From assembly GCF_900115345.1 (NCBI RefSeq), contig NZ_FOWC01000004.1, positions 62,001 to 126,000 of the forward strand: a DNA stretch of 64,000 bases. Reading direction: 5' to 3'. Source of the DNA: Amycolatopsis rubida (lineage in GTDB: Bacteria > Actinomycetota > Actinomycetes > Mycobacteriales > Pseudonocardiaceae). The position numbers and the translations under genes are program-made. Positions within the stretch are counted from its first letter, which is position 1. Each line of letters begins with the position of its first letter. A model generated the notes under the pieces. It did not search any database and was not told the DNA's origin. It worked only from the letters and a program-made list of their open reading frames with translations. Below, piece after piece: positions 38,969-47,266 of the stretch.

Positions 38969-39845
38969 CAACGTCCTCGTCGGCGATCTGCCGCAGATTC
39001 CCGTCGGCACCTGGTTCAAGGCGATCATCGACTGGCTGCAGGGCAACATCGGCCCGTTCTTCGACTTCGTCGAAACCGTCGTCAACGGTGCGATCACCGG
39101 GCTTTCCTCAGCGCTGACCTGGGCGCCGTGGCCGGTGCTGCTCGTGCTTTTCGCGGCACTCGGCTGGTGGCTGCGCGGCTGGAAGTTCGGCCTCGGCTCG
39201 GCGATCGGGTTCGCGCTCATCGACAGCCTGCGCGAATTCCCCTCCGCGATGCAGACGCTGTCGCAGGTGCTGATTTCCGGCGTGGTCGCGGTGGCGATCG
39301 CGGTGCCGGTCGGGATCGCGGCCGCGCGCAACGAAACGGTGAGCCGGATCGTGAAGCCGGTCCTCGACTTCATGCAGACGCTGCCCGCGTTCGTGTACCT
39401 GATCCCGGTCATCTTCTTCTTCTCGATCGGCGCGGTGCCGGGAGTGGTGGCGACCGTCGTGTTCTCGCTGCCGCCGGGCGTGCGGCTGACCGAACTCGGC
39501 ATCCGCCAGGTCGACCCGGAAATGGTCGAGGCGGGCGAGGCGTTCGGCTCGCCGCCGCGGCGGATCCTGCGGGAGATCCAGATCCCGCTCGCGATGCCCT
39601 CGATCATGGCCGGGATCAACCAGATCATCATGCTGTCGCTGTCGATGGTCGTGATCTCCGGCATGGTCGGCGCGCCGGGACTCGGCGCCGAGGTCTACGC
39701 CGCGGTCACGAGCCTCAAGCTGGACCTCGGATTCAACGCCGGAATCAGTGTCGTGGTGCTCGCCATCTACCTCGACCGGCTCACCTCCTCGCTCGGGGCG
39801 CGCTCGGCGGTGGGCCGCGCCCTCCGCCGGGCCGACGCGGCCTGA
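38961..39845 (+). CDS. Glycine betaine/choline-type ABC transporter permease
   Basis: 294 residues with about 6-7 membrane helices, the OpuAB/ProW type. The ABC-coupling (EAA) loop is visible as EAGEAFGSPPRRILREIQIP (near 193-212). Two hydrophobic blocks around QTLPAFVYLIPVIFFFSIG match ProW. The GTG at 38961 lies inside the 3' end of the ATPase gene. It is followed by the binding protein after 33 bases. Confidence 0.93.
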   Translation: MSDNVLVGDLPQIPVGTWFKAIIDWLQGNIGPFFDFVETVVNGAITGLSSALTWAPWPVLLVLFAALGWWLRGWKFGLGSAIGFALIDSLREFPSAMQTLSQVLISGVVAVAIAVPVGIAAARNETVSRIVKPVLDFMQTLPAFVYLIPVIFFFSIGAVPGVVATVVFSLPPGVRLTELGIRQVDPEMVEAGEAFGSPPRRILREIQIPLAMPSIMAGINQIIMLSLSMVVISGMVGAPGLGAEVYAAVTSLKLDLGFNAGISVVVLAIYLDRLTSSLGARSAVGRALRRADAA

Positions 39846-39878
39846 TCCCCCTCCACCGCAACGAGAAAGGACGAACGA

Positions 39879-40787
39879 GTGCGCACATCGAAACGCTTCG
39901 GCCGGATCATCGCCATGGGCGCCGCCGTGACGGCCCTGGTCGGCCTCACCGCGGCGTGCGGCGGCCGGGAGTCCCAGTCGGGCAACAGCCAGGAAGCCAA
40001 GAGCGTCACGATCGGCTACATCAACTGGGACGAGGACGTCGCCCTCACCAACCTGTACCAGGCGGTGCTGGAGGACAAGGGCTACCAGGTCAAGACGCAG
40101 ATGCTCGACGTCGGCCCGATCTACGCGGGCCTCGCGAAGGGCGACGTCGACCTGTTCCTCGACTCGTGGCTGCCCGCGACGCACAAGCAGTACTGGGACC
40201 AGTACCACAACCAGCTCGAAGACCTCGGCGTCTGGTACGACAAAGCGACGCTCAACCTCGCCGTGCCGGACTACGTGAGCGACGTCAACAGCATCGCCGA
40301 CCTCAAGGACAAGGCGAGCATGTTCGGCGGCAAGATCACCGGCATCGAGGCGAGCGCGGGCGAGACGGGCATCGTGCAGAAGGACGCGATCCCGCAGTAC
40401 GGCCTCGACGGCGCGATGACCCTGCAGAACTCGTCGACCACCGCGATGCTGGCCGCGCTCGACAGCTCGATCAAGGCGAAGAAGCCGATCGTCGTGACGC
40501 TGTGGCACCCGCACTGGGCGTACTCGCGCTACCAGCTCAAGGATCTGCAGGACCCGAAGGGCGCGATGGGCAAGGGCGAGCAGATCCACGCGCTGGGCCG
40601 CAAGGGCTTCGAGAAGGACTTCCCGGCGCTCGCCGGCGCGGCCAAGAAGCTGAAGATGTCCGACGAGGACCTCGGTTCGCTCGAGGACGCGATCCAGAAG
40701 GCCCCGAAGGGCCAGGAAAAAGCCGCCGCCAAGCAGTGGGCGGATCAGCACAAGCAGTTCGTGGACCAGGCTTTCGCCGGTCTCTGA
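39879..40787 (+). CDS. Glycine betaine/choline-type substrate-binding lipoprotein
   Basis: 302 residues. A lipoprotein signal ends in GLTAAC (lipobox, Cys near 27). The OpuAC fold follows, with SVTIGYINWDEDVALTN and DLFLDSWLPATHKQYW; the Trp residues (including TLWHPHWAYSRY) would form the aromatic cage for a trimethylammonium group. It captures the osmolyte outside the membrane for the two preceding genes. Start GTG. Confidence 0.93.
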   Translation: MRTSKRFGRIIAMGAAVTALVGLTAACGGRESQSGNSQEAKSVTIGYINWDEDVALTNLYQAVLEDKGYQVKTQMLDVGPIYAGLAKGDVDLFLDSWLPATHKQYWDQYHNQLEDLGVWYDKATLNLAVPDYVSDVNSIADLKDKASMFGGKITGIEASAGETGIVQKDAIPQYGLDGAMTLQNSSTTAMLAALDSSIKAKKPIVVTLWHPHWAYSRYQLKDLQDPKGAMGKGEQIHALGRKGFEKDFPALAGAAKKLKMSDEDLGSLEDAIQKAPKGQEKAAAKQWADQHKQFVDQAFAGL

Positions 40788-40798
40788 GCAAGCAGCGG

Positions 40799-40846
40799 AA
40801 CGACCCCGCCTCCCGTTCGCCGGGAGGGCGGGGTCGTTTCTTTTTC
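40799..40846 (+). terminator. Terminator of the osmolyte ABC operon
   Basis: A 17-bp inverted repeat with a one-base bulge (40799-40815 with 40821-40838) is followed by a T-run (40837-40846, with one interrupting C). Confidence 0.9.
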
Positions 40847-40943
40847 CCCCGGCGGGGCAGTCGGGGTGGCCCGATTCCCCTTGATTCGTTGCCCAGCACC
40901 GTTATCGAGCGGAATCCACCGCACGATGCGGCACACTGGACAC

Positions 40944-41444
40944 ATGTCTCGCGCGCCGATCTCTGCCCGCACCGACGTACCCGACGACGTCGACGCGGTC
41001 ACCGAAGCCGTGCTCACCGCTTCCCGGCTGCTCGTCGCGATGTCCGCGCGGTCCATCGCCTCCGTGGGCGACCTCGTCACGGTGCCGCAATTCCGGCTGC
41101 TGGTGGTGCTGCATTCCCGCGGCCCGCTGAAACAGGCCGCGCTCGCCGACCATCTCGGCGTCACGCCGTCCACCGCGAGCCGGATGATCGACCGCCTGGT
41201 CGCCGTCGCGCTGGTCGCCCGGCTGGGCAATCCGTCGTCCCGGCGCGAGGTCGTCATCGAACTCACCCGGGAAGGCGACCGGATCGTCCGCGTCGTCACT
41301 CAGCGGCGACGTCGCGAAATCGCCGCCATCGTGGAGAAAATGCCCGAATCGGCCCGCCGCGGCCTGGTCGGCGCGCTGACCGCGTTCGCCGAAGCCGGCG
41401 GCGAACCGCCTGCCGGAAGCCCGGCCGACGCCGTCTGGGTCTAG
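40944..41444 (+). CDS. MarR-family transcriptional regulator
   Basis: 166 residues. The winged helix-turn-helix is VPQFRLLVVLHSRGPLKQAALADHLGV-type (about 48-75), followed by TPSTASRMIDRL and the wing. The ATG at 40944 is chosen; an ATG six codons upstream (40926) is also possible. It stands alone; its 3' end overlaps the convergent TetR gene by 4 bases. Ligand and targets unknown. Confidence 0.88.
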   Translation: MSRAPISARTDVPDDVDAVTEAVLTASRLLVAMSARSIASVGDLVTVPQFRLLVVLHSRGPLKQAALADHLGVTPSTASRMIDRLVAVALVARLGNPSSRREVVIELTREGDRIVRVVTQRRRREIAAIVEKMPESARRGLVGALTAFAEAGGEPPAGSPADAVWV

Positions 41445-41929
41445 ATCTCCGCCGCCACCGCGCGCATCCCGGCGGTCACTTCTTCCGCCGACGGGGCCTC
41501 CTCCGGGTCGAGCAGCCACTGCACCATGAGCCCGATCACCAACGCGCTCTGCACCGCCCCGCCGACCCCGGCCCGCGCCTCCCGCAGCCCCCGCACGAGA
41601 TGCCTGCGCACGTCCGGTGACCGCTCGGCCCGCACGAGCGCTTCAAGCTGCGCGACCCACAGCGCCCGGTGCTCGCCGAAGCTGCCGATCAGCCGTTTCA
41701 GCCCCTGCTCGGACAGGTCGAACGACGAATCCGCGACCTGACCGCCCAGTTCGTCGACCGCCGCGACCAGCGCCTGCGTCAGCAACGCGTCCCGCGACCC
41801 GAAGTGGTAGCCGATCGCCGCGTGACTGACCCCCGCCGCGGCCGCGATGTCGCGCACCGTCGTGTTGCCCCAGCCCCGCTCGATCAGGCAGCGCTTCGCC
41901 CCGGCCAGCAGATCCTCGCGATTACCCAT
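41441..41929 (-). CDS. TetR-family repressor of the adjacent FAD monooxygenase
   Basis: 162 residues. The N-terminal helix-turn-helix (TTVRDIAAAAGVSHAAIGYH, about 23-42) is typical; the C-terminal domain is ligand-binding. The ATG at 41929 starts the canonical TetR N-terminus. It is divergent from the monooxygenase gene with an 85-base gap carrying overlapping repeats, the classical arrangement of a TetR repressor and its target. Confidence 0.9.
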   Translation of the reverse strand: MGNREDLLAGAKRCLIERGWGNTTVRDIAAAAGVSHAAIGYHFGSRDALLTQALVAAVDELGGQVADSSFDLSEQGLKRLIGSFGEHRALWVAQLEALVRAERSPDVRRHLVRGLREARAGVGGAVQSALVIGLMVQWLLDPEEAPSAEEVTAGMRAVAAEI

Positions 41930-41951
41930 GGCGCACAGCCTAGCCGATCTC

Positions 41952-41993
41952 TTGTCCAGATGGTTTATCCAGATGGTTTGACCAAATGGACAA
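41952..41993. promoter_or_regulatory. Operator/promoter region between TetR and FAD monooxygenase
   Basis: TCCAGATGGTTT occurs twice in tandem (41955-41966 and 41968-41979). The second copy plus 41981-41990 forms a palindrome TCCAGATGGT-TTG-ACCAAATGGA (8 of 10 pairs). TTGTCCA/TGGACAA (41952-41958 and 41987-41993) enclose the whole. A -35-like TTGACC (41978-41983) lies inside it, so repressor binding would block the monooxygenase promoter. Confidence 0.7.
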
Positions 41994-42014
41994 ACCTCGG
42001 CTACGGTCTCTCCC

Positions 42015-43070
42015 ATGACCTCCTCGAACGTCCTGATCTCCGGTGCCGGCGTGGCCGGCACCACCCTCGCCGAACTCCTCACCCGCTCCGGCCACCGCGT
42101 GACGATCGTCGAACGCGCCCCCGCCCTCCGGCACACCGGTTACGCCGTGGATTTCCGCGGCGCCGCTTTCGATGTCCTGTCTGAGCTGGGCATCCTCGAC
42201 GACGTCCGCCGTCACGACACGAAGATGACCGGCACCGCCATCGTCGACCGCGACGGCGTCCAGGTAGACCTGCTTCCCGCTGAAGCTTTCGCGGGCGAGC
42301 TGGAGGTGCCGAAGCACGTCCTGAACGAGCTGCTGTACGACCTGACTGCCGATCATGTCGAGTACCGCTTCGACACCTCGATCACGTCGCTGACGCAAAC
42401 TGAGGCCGCCGTAACCGCCGAACTGACCGATGGTTCCACGGAGACCTACGACCTGGTCTTCGGCGCGGACGGCGTGTACTCGAAGGTCCGCCAGCTGGCC
42501 TTCGCCCCGCACTCAGATGTGTTGCAGCACCTGGGCCTCTCCGGCGCGGGCTTCACCATGCCGAACTTCCTGGACCTGGACCACAGCGGTCTCCTCCGCG
42601 CCGCCGACGGCACCGCGGTCTACCTGTTCAGCTCAGCGGACCCAGACCGTCTCACCGTGAGCCTGTCCTTCGGAACGACTTCGGGAGCCCTGGACCGTCT
42701 CCCCCGCGCCGACCAGGAAGCAGCGACACGCGCCGCCTTCGCCGGTGACGCTTGGCACACGCCTCGCCTGCTGGAGGCGATGTCGGAGGCTTCGGATTTC
42801 TACTTCAGCTCAAGCACGCAGGTACAGCTGGACCGCTGGTCGACTGGCCGGATCGCCCTGGTGGGAGACGCCGGGTACTGCGCCGCGCCCACGGCGGGCA
42901 TGGGCACCTCGCAGGCCCTGCTCGGCGCCCGTTCGCTGGCCCGGCACCTGACGGACGCCGCTTACCCGGAGGCGTTCGCCGAGTACGAGGCCGAACTCCG
43001 GCCGTACGTGACCGAAAACCAGGCGAATGGCCGTTCGGCGGCAGCGATGTTCGGCGGCGCGCGGGATTGA
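42015..43070 (+). CDS. FAD-dependent monooxygenase (TetX/PHBH-like)
   Basis: 351 residues. The N-terminal FAD motif is VLISGAGVAGTTLAELL (6-22) with ERAPALRHTG following. The DG motif is VFGADGVYSKVRQL near 148, and the GD motif is RIALVGDAGYCAAPTAGMGTS near 278. The sequence is closest in style to TetX-like and actinobacterial antibiotic/aromatic hydroxylases. Repression by the divergent TetR gene suggests induction by its substrate. Confidence 0.9.
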   Translation: MTSSNVLISGAGVAGTTLAELLTRSGHRVTIVERAPALRHTGYAVDFRGAAFDVLSELGILDDVRRHDTKMTGTAIVDRDGVQVDLLPAEAFAGELEVPKHVLNELLYDLTADHVEYRFDTSITSLTQTEAAVTAELTDGSTETYDLVFGADGVYSKVRQLAFAPHSDVLQHLGLSGAGFTMPNFLDLDHSGLLRAADGTAVYLFSSADPDRLTVSLSFGTTSGALDRLPRADQEAATRAAFAGDAWHTPRLLEAMSEASDFYFSSSTQVQLDRWSTGRIALVGDAGYCAAPTAGMGTSQALLGARSLARHLTDAAYPEAFAEYEAELRPYVTENQANGRSAAAMFGGARD

Positions 43071-43137
43071 TCTCGGCTTTGCGCTCACCGCCGCCGGTTT
43101 ACCGCACGGCACTTCGGGTTTCCCGGCAAATACACCA

Positions 43138-43171
43138 AAGCCCGGTTGATCTGTGATGATCAACCGGGCTT
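43138..43171. terminator. Bidirectional terminator between monooxygenase and tRNA genes
   Basis: Perfect 13-bp inverted repeat 43138-43150 with 43159-43171. It sits 5 bases past the 3' end of tRNA-Glu (minus strand) and 68 bases past the monooxygenase stop. Confidence 0.82.
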
Positions 43172-43175
43172 GCTG

Positions 43176-43248
43176 TACCCCCGATGGGATTCGAACCCAC
43201 GCTACCGGCGTGAGAGGCCGGCGTCCTAGGCCGCTAGACGACGGGGGC
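43176..43248 (-). tRNA. tRNA-Glu (anticodon CTC)
   Basis: 73 bases on the minus strand folding into a cloverleaf. The acceptor begins GCCCCCG and ends CGGGGGT plus discriminator A. The anticodon stem CCGGC/GCCGG encloses the loop CTCTCAC, giving anticodon CTC. The T-arm has GGTTCGAATCC. CCA is not encoded. Confidence 0.96.
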
Positions 43249-43336
43249 TTAGGAACTTCCCCGTTTCCGGGGCTTTTCTTGCGAGAGAACTTACCAGAAG
43301 CGATTTCGCACTTCCGAGAGGGGGTCCTCTCCGCAG

Positions 43337-43408
43337 CTGGGGTACCAGGACTCGAACCTAGACTAACTGGACCAGAACCAGTCGTGCTGCCAATTACACC
43401 ATACCCCA
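43337..43408 (-). tRNA. tRNA-Gln (anticodon CTG)
   Basis: 72 bases on the minus strand. The acceptor is TGGGGTA / TACCCCA with discriminator G. The anticodon loop TTCTGGT between ACTGG and CCAGT gives CTG. The T-arm has GGTTCGAGTCC. CCA is not encoded. It lies 88 bases upstream of tRNA-Glu on the same strand, probably one transcript. Confidence 0.96.
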
Positions 43409-43457
43409 GTGAGGTACTTTCCCGGTTGCCCAGGTCAGTGCCGCACGAGAAGAAATA

Positions 43458-44294
43458 CTAGAACATCCCGCCGCGGACCGTCGCAGCGGGGGTCCCCGCC
43501 GCCCGCGGGGCAGGCACGCCGACCGTCGTGTACTCCGAAACGAGCAGCTCAGGAAGCTCGTCGAGCCCGGCCACGGTGTGCACCCCCTCCGGAGCCCGCT
43601 CGCCGGTGCGGCTGGTCCCGTCGCGGTCGAGCCAGATCGCGCCGAGCCCGGCGTCGAACGCGCCGATCGCGTCGGTGTCGAGCTTGTCCCCGACATGCAC
43701 CGTGCGCTCCGGCGGGCAGTCCAGCGCCAGGCACACCGAACCGAACATGACCGGATCGGGTTTCGCGACCCCGACCTCGCCCGCGATCGCGACATGATCG
43801 AAAAACGGCGCGAGCCCGAGTTCCGCGATTTTCCGCCGCTGATGGACCCCTGAGGCGTTCGTCACCGCGGCCAGCCGAAGCCCCGCGGCACGCAGCCATT
43901 CCAGGCAAGGAAGAACGTCGTCGAACAACCGCCAGGACCGCGCCAGAATCTCCCGCCGGCGCGCCTCGAACGCGCTCACTTGCGCGGAGTCGCCGAAGAT
44001 CCCCAACTCGGCGAGGAAACATTCAGTACGCCGGTGATGCATGACGTCGTAACCGAGTTTCCCGGCGACAACGAGCGCGACGTGCTCCTCGGTGATCAAA
44101 TCCCACAACGGCCAAAGGTCGTCGCGCCCGGTGAGCGCGTGCAGCGTGCGCCGGATCGCGGCGGTGCAGTCGATCAACGTGTCATCGATGTCGAGGCAAA
44201 CCAGACTCAACTCAGGAGGCGCCCACGGTTCGCGACCGGCAGCGGCCGGCGGGGCAGGACGAGCACGCGACAGAGCGGCCGGGGCGAAATCCAC
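43458..44294 (-). CDS. HAD-superfamily phosphatase
   Basis: 278 residues. HAD motif I is LVCLDIDDTLID (near 31-42, nucleophile Asp), motif II Thr/Asn is in AAVTNASGVHQ, the Lys motif in GVAKPDPVMFG, and motif IV in VHVGDKLDTDAIGA. It is a cytoplasmic phosphatase of the phosphoglycolate/pyrimidine-nucleotidase-like subclass; the substrate is unknown. Start GTG at 44294, with a ~30-residue Ala/Pro-rich N-terminal stretch that may not all be translated. It lies upstream of the tRNA-Gln gene on the same strand. Confidence 0.88.
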   Translation of the reverse strand: MDFAPAALSRARPAPPAAAGREPWAPPELSLVCLDIDDTLIDCTAAIRRTLHALTGRDDLWPLWDLITEEHVALVVAGKLGYDVMHHRRTECFLAELGIFGDSAQVSAFEARRREILARSWRLFDDVLPCLEWLRAAGLRLAAVTNASGVHQRRKIAELGLAPFFDHVAIAGEVGVAKPDPVMFGSVCLALDCPPERTVHVGDKLDTDAIGAFDAGLGAIWLDRDGTSRTGERAPEGVHTVAGLDELPELLVSEYTTVGVPAPRAAGTPAATVRGGMF

Positions 44295-45449
44295 CCCGTG
44301 AGGCTAGGGCACTCGCCGCGTTCGCAACGCGGCCAAAAAGGTGATTACCCCAGAGCCGTTGCCGCTGACCGGCTCTACCCCCGGTGCGCAAAGTACCCAC
44401 CCGGTGACGTTCACCACCGCCCCGGAGGGCCGAGCGGGTGAAACCCGCTTACTCCACACTCCCCCGAAACCCAGCCAATTCCCAACGACCCCCACCGCGG
44501 CCCGCACCGCCGCCACCCCGTGTCCCCGCCGAGAAACCTTTTAGCCACAACCCTTTCCCCACCACAGAGTCGATGCCCCCCCGCAGCCCCGGCCGTCCTC
44601 AAAGCACCAACAATCACTCATAAGTTCCACGACCGAACCAACCACCCGAAATCCTTTCCGGAAATACCGCCGCCCCACCCTTTCCGACCAGATGGCGACG
44701 TCCCCTCATCCCGCCGGAGATCCACCTGCGTGCACTACGTGCCGTTACGCAAACTCCCCCACATTCTGGTCTCCCGCGGACTACATCAACTCGGCTGTCG
44801 GCACCAGCCAGTGGAACTTCCCGTCTCTTCCCTTCTCTTCCCATCCCTTCCCGTCTCTTCCGAAAGCACCACACCCGCCGATCCTCACCACGATCCGCAG
44901 TGGGCAAACATGCTCGCGGTCCCGCCTTCGCTGCCTATCACCCCTGAAGCACCCCTTTCCCGCTCTCCGCTCCTTGTTCCGCGCTCCGGCTTCCCGCCTC
45001 CATCTCCGGTTCCCCCGCCTCACCTCGCATTGGCCCCCTTCTCTCGTCCGCCCCTTCCCCGTCCGTCCTCGCTGCCCCGTCCTCTCTGCCCCGCCCTCTC
45101 CTTCTCTGCTCGCCCTCTCCTCGGCCCGCCTCCCTGTCCCCGTTGCCCTCCCTCGCTCTCCTTTCCCCGACCTCGCCCGCCCTTTCCCCGTTCTCCCCTG
45201 CCCCCGCCGTCCCCCGTTCCCGCTTCTCTCGCCAAGCCGAAACCGCCCCAACCACCCCAGACCTCAATGCCACAGCCACTCCCCGCCACCCCTTGACAGG
45301 CCGCCCACCGCACCCCGCAAAGCCCCTCCCGAAGACTCCGCCAACTCCGACCTCGACTGCCGCTCCCCCAAACACGCACCCAGTCCAGGGCCGCAAACCC
45401 ACCCCATCGGCCGACTTGACGCACCCTCCGCCCACGGTGCATCCTCACC
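44295..45449. other. Gene-free interval with a long pyrimidine-rich tract
   Basis: About 1.15 kb without a credible gene. From about 44816 to 45240 the plus strand is overwhelmingly C and T (runs such as CCCTTCCCGTCTCTTCC), with very few purines. Frames through it give Pro/Ser/Leu/Arg low-complexity translations and their complements; none has a family feature or a good ribosome binding site. Confidence 0.75.
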
Positions 45450-45471
45450 TTATTCAACAGATGATGAATAA
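45450..45471. promoter_or_regulatory. Palindromic operator upstream of FAD monooxygenase 2
   Basis: TTATTCA-N8-TGAATAA is a perfect 7-bp inverted repeat in otherwise GC-rich DNA, ending 17 bases before the ATG. It would overlap the transcription start or -10 region. Such AT-rich palindromes are typical repressor sites; the regulator is not adjacent. Confidence 0.6.
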
Positions 45472-45488
45472 AAGGGGAGCTGGAGAAA

Positions 45489-46727
45489 ATGACCGAGCAC
45501 ACGGGCTGCGTCATCGTCGGCGGCGGACCGGCAGGCATGGTGACGGGACTGCTCCTGGCCCGAGCAGGCGTAGAGGTAACCGTGCTGGAGAAGCACGCAG
45601 ACTTCCTCCGCGATTTCCGCGGCGACACCGTCCACCCGTCCACCCTCAGGCTCCTGGACGAACTGGGCCTGGGCGAGAAATTCGAAGCGCTGCCGCACAC
45701 CAAGGTGAGCACGGTCGGAATCCCCACCCCCGACGGCGACACGCTGACCCTCGCCGACATGTCGCTGCTGAACGTCCCCCGCCCCTACGTAGCGATGGTC
45801 CCCCAATGGGATTTCCTGGACCTGCTCGCCGAGACAGCGCAAAAAGAGCCGACCTTCACCCTGCGGCTCGAAACCGAAATGACCGGCTTGCTCCGTTCGG
45901 GCCGCCGAGTCACCGGAGTCCGCTACCGCACCGCCGACGGCACCGAAGGCGAACTCGAAGCCAACCTGGTCATCGCCGCCGACGGCCGCTGGTCCCTGGC
46001 CCGCCGCTCAGCCGGCCTCACCCCGCGCGAGTACTACACCCCGTTCGACGCCTGGTGGTTCCGCCTCTCCCGGAAGGCCGAAGAACAGCAGGCCACGCTC
46101 ACACCGAGGATGCGCAACCACCGCTTCGCAGTGCCGTTGCCGCGCAAGGGCTACTACCAGATCGCCTACCTCGCGACGAAGGGCAAAGACCTGAAAGAAG
46201 CCGGCATCGACAGCTTCCGCCGCGACGTCGCCGAGGTCTGCCCGGAATTCGCCGACCGAGTACACGAACTGAAGTCCATGGACGACGTCAAGTTCCTCAA
46301 CGTCCGCCTCAACCGCCTGCACCGCTGGCACGTCGACGGCCTGCTGTGCATAGGAGACGCCGCCCACGCGATGTCCCCGGTCGGCGGCGTCGGAATCAAC
46401 CTGGCGGTGCAAGACGCCGTCGCCGCCGCGAGGCTACTGGCCGAGCCGCTCCTCCGAGGCAACCCGACCGAGAAGGACCTCACCGCCGTCCGCCGCCGTC
46501 GCCTCCTGCCGACCGTCGCCGTCCAAGGGCTGCAACGCCTTCTCCACCGCCGCGTGATGGGCCCTGTAATGACCGGCCGAGCCGACGGTCCCCCGCCGGA
46601 ATTGATCGCCCTGCTCAAGCGTTTCCCGAAACTCTCTCGAGTTCCGGCATACCTCATCGGCGTAGGCATCCGGCGGGAATCTGCTCCGGCCTTCGCCCGC
46701 CGCCCAGCAGAACCGGCCAGTCGCTAA
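45489..46727 (+). CDS. FAD-dependent aromatic hydroxylase-like monooxygenase
   Basis: 412 residues. FAD motif CVIVGGGPAGMVTGLLLARAG at 7-27 (GxGxxG), DG motif LVIAADGRWSLARRSAG near 158, and GD motif GLLCIGDAAHAMSPVGGVGI near 280. It is the PHBH-like group that hydroxylates or oxidises aromatics and polyketides. The ATG at 45489 has GGAG 5 bases upstream. The final ~25 residues are Arg/Pro-rich and run towards the repeat-rich intergenic DNA. Confidence 0.9.
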   Translation: MTEHTGCVIVGGGPAGMVTGLLLARAGVEVTVLEKHADFLRDFRGDTVHPSTLRLLDELGLGEKFEALPHTKVSTVGIPTPDGDTLTLADMSLLNVPRPYVAMVPQWDFLDLLAETAQKEPTFTLRLETEMTGLLRSGRRVTGVRYRTADGTEGELEANLVIAADGRWSLARRSAGLTPREYYTPFDAWWFRLSRKAEEQQATLTPRMRNHRFAVPLPRKGYYQIAYLATKGKDLKEAGIDSFRRDVAEVCPEFADRVHELKSMDDVKFLNVRLNRLHRWHVDGLLCIGDAAHAMSPVGGVGINLAVQDAVAAARLLAEPLLRGNPTEKDLTAVRRRRLLPTVAVQGLQRLLHRRVMGPVMTGRADGPPPELIALLKRFPKLSRVPAYLIGVGIRRESAPAFARRPAEPASR

Positions 46728-46739
46728 GCCGCCACCGGA

Positions 46740-47261
46740 TTCGCCACCAAACGGCAACGCCGAGCACCTCGCGCCTGCGCCAACGCACCCGCCCACCGGC
46801 AATCACCCGCCGGTGGGCCGAGGCCAGACAACGGCGACGCGTTTTCGCCACCCAGCGGCAACAGCGCCACCGACTCGCCACCTGACCATCAGCTGCGCTC
46901 TCGCCACCAACCGGCAACAGCGCCGACTCCTAGCTGACTCAAGCACCGATCGTCGTTCGCCGCTCCGAGGCAACAACGCCGACCACTCACCAAACGAAGC
47001 GCCAGCCACCATTCGCCACTCAACGGCAACAGAGCCCGCCGCCCCCACCCGGGCAACGATCACCTCTCGCCGTTCAACGGCAACGGCAACGGCTGCCACC
47101 AACCTCGGCACTAGCCACCCGGTCGCCCCCGAGCGGCTACAGCCCAAGCCTCCGCAGCATCACCCCGGCGGCCAGAAAACAGCCCCGACCAGGGATTCGC
47201 CACTAAACGGCAACGCCCGAACCGACCCTGCCAAGCCGCTGTCGCCACAAAACGGCGACAG
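46740..47261. repeat. Cluster of short palindromic repeats (family A), gene-free
   Basis: At least eight imperfect copies of TTCGCCACTMAACGGCAAC lie between two genes at 46740, 46844, 46901, 46956, 47012, 47067, 47196 and 47242 (a ninth, poorer one near 47122). Spacings are irregular (46-130 bases). The core is TCGCC-N7/8-GGCRA. The last copy is a perfect hairpin CTGTCGCC/GGCGACAG (47239-47261) ending 6 bases before the FAH stop, so it could terminate that gene. No coding potential was recognised. Confidence 0.85.
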
Positions 47262-47266
47262 CCAGC

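Noticed and set aside
44520-45471. Pro/Ser/Arg-rich open frames in the pyrimidine tract
   Set aside because: They arise from the base skew; no ribosome binding site, no domain, no conserved-looking segment.
46740-47261. CRISPR array
   Set aside because: Repeat units vary in sequence and spacing (46-130 bases), contain self-complementary cores, and no cas gene is present.
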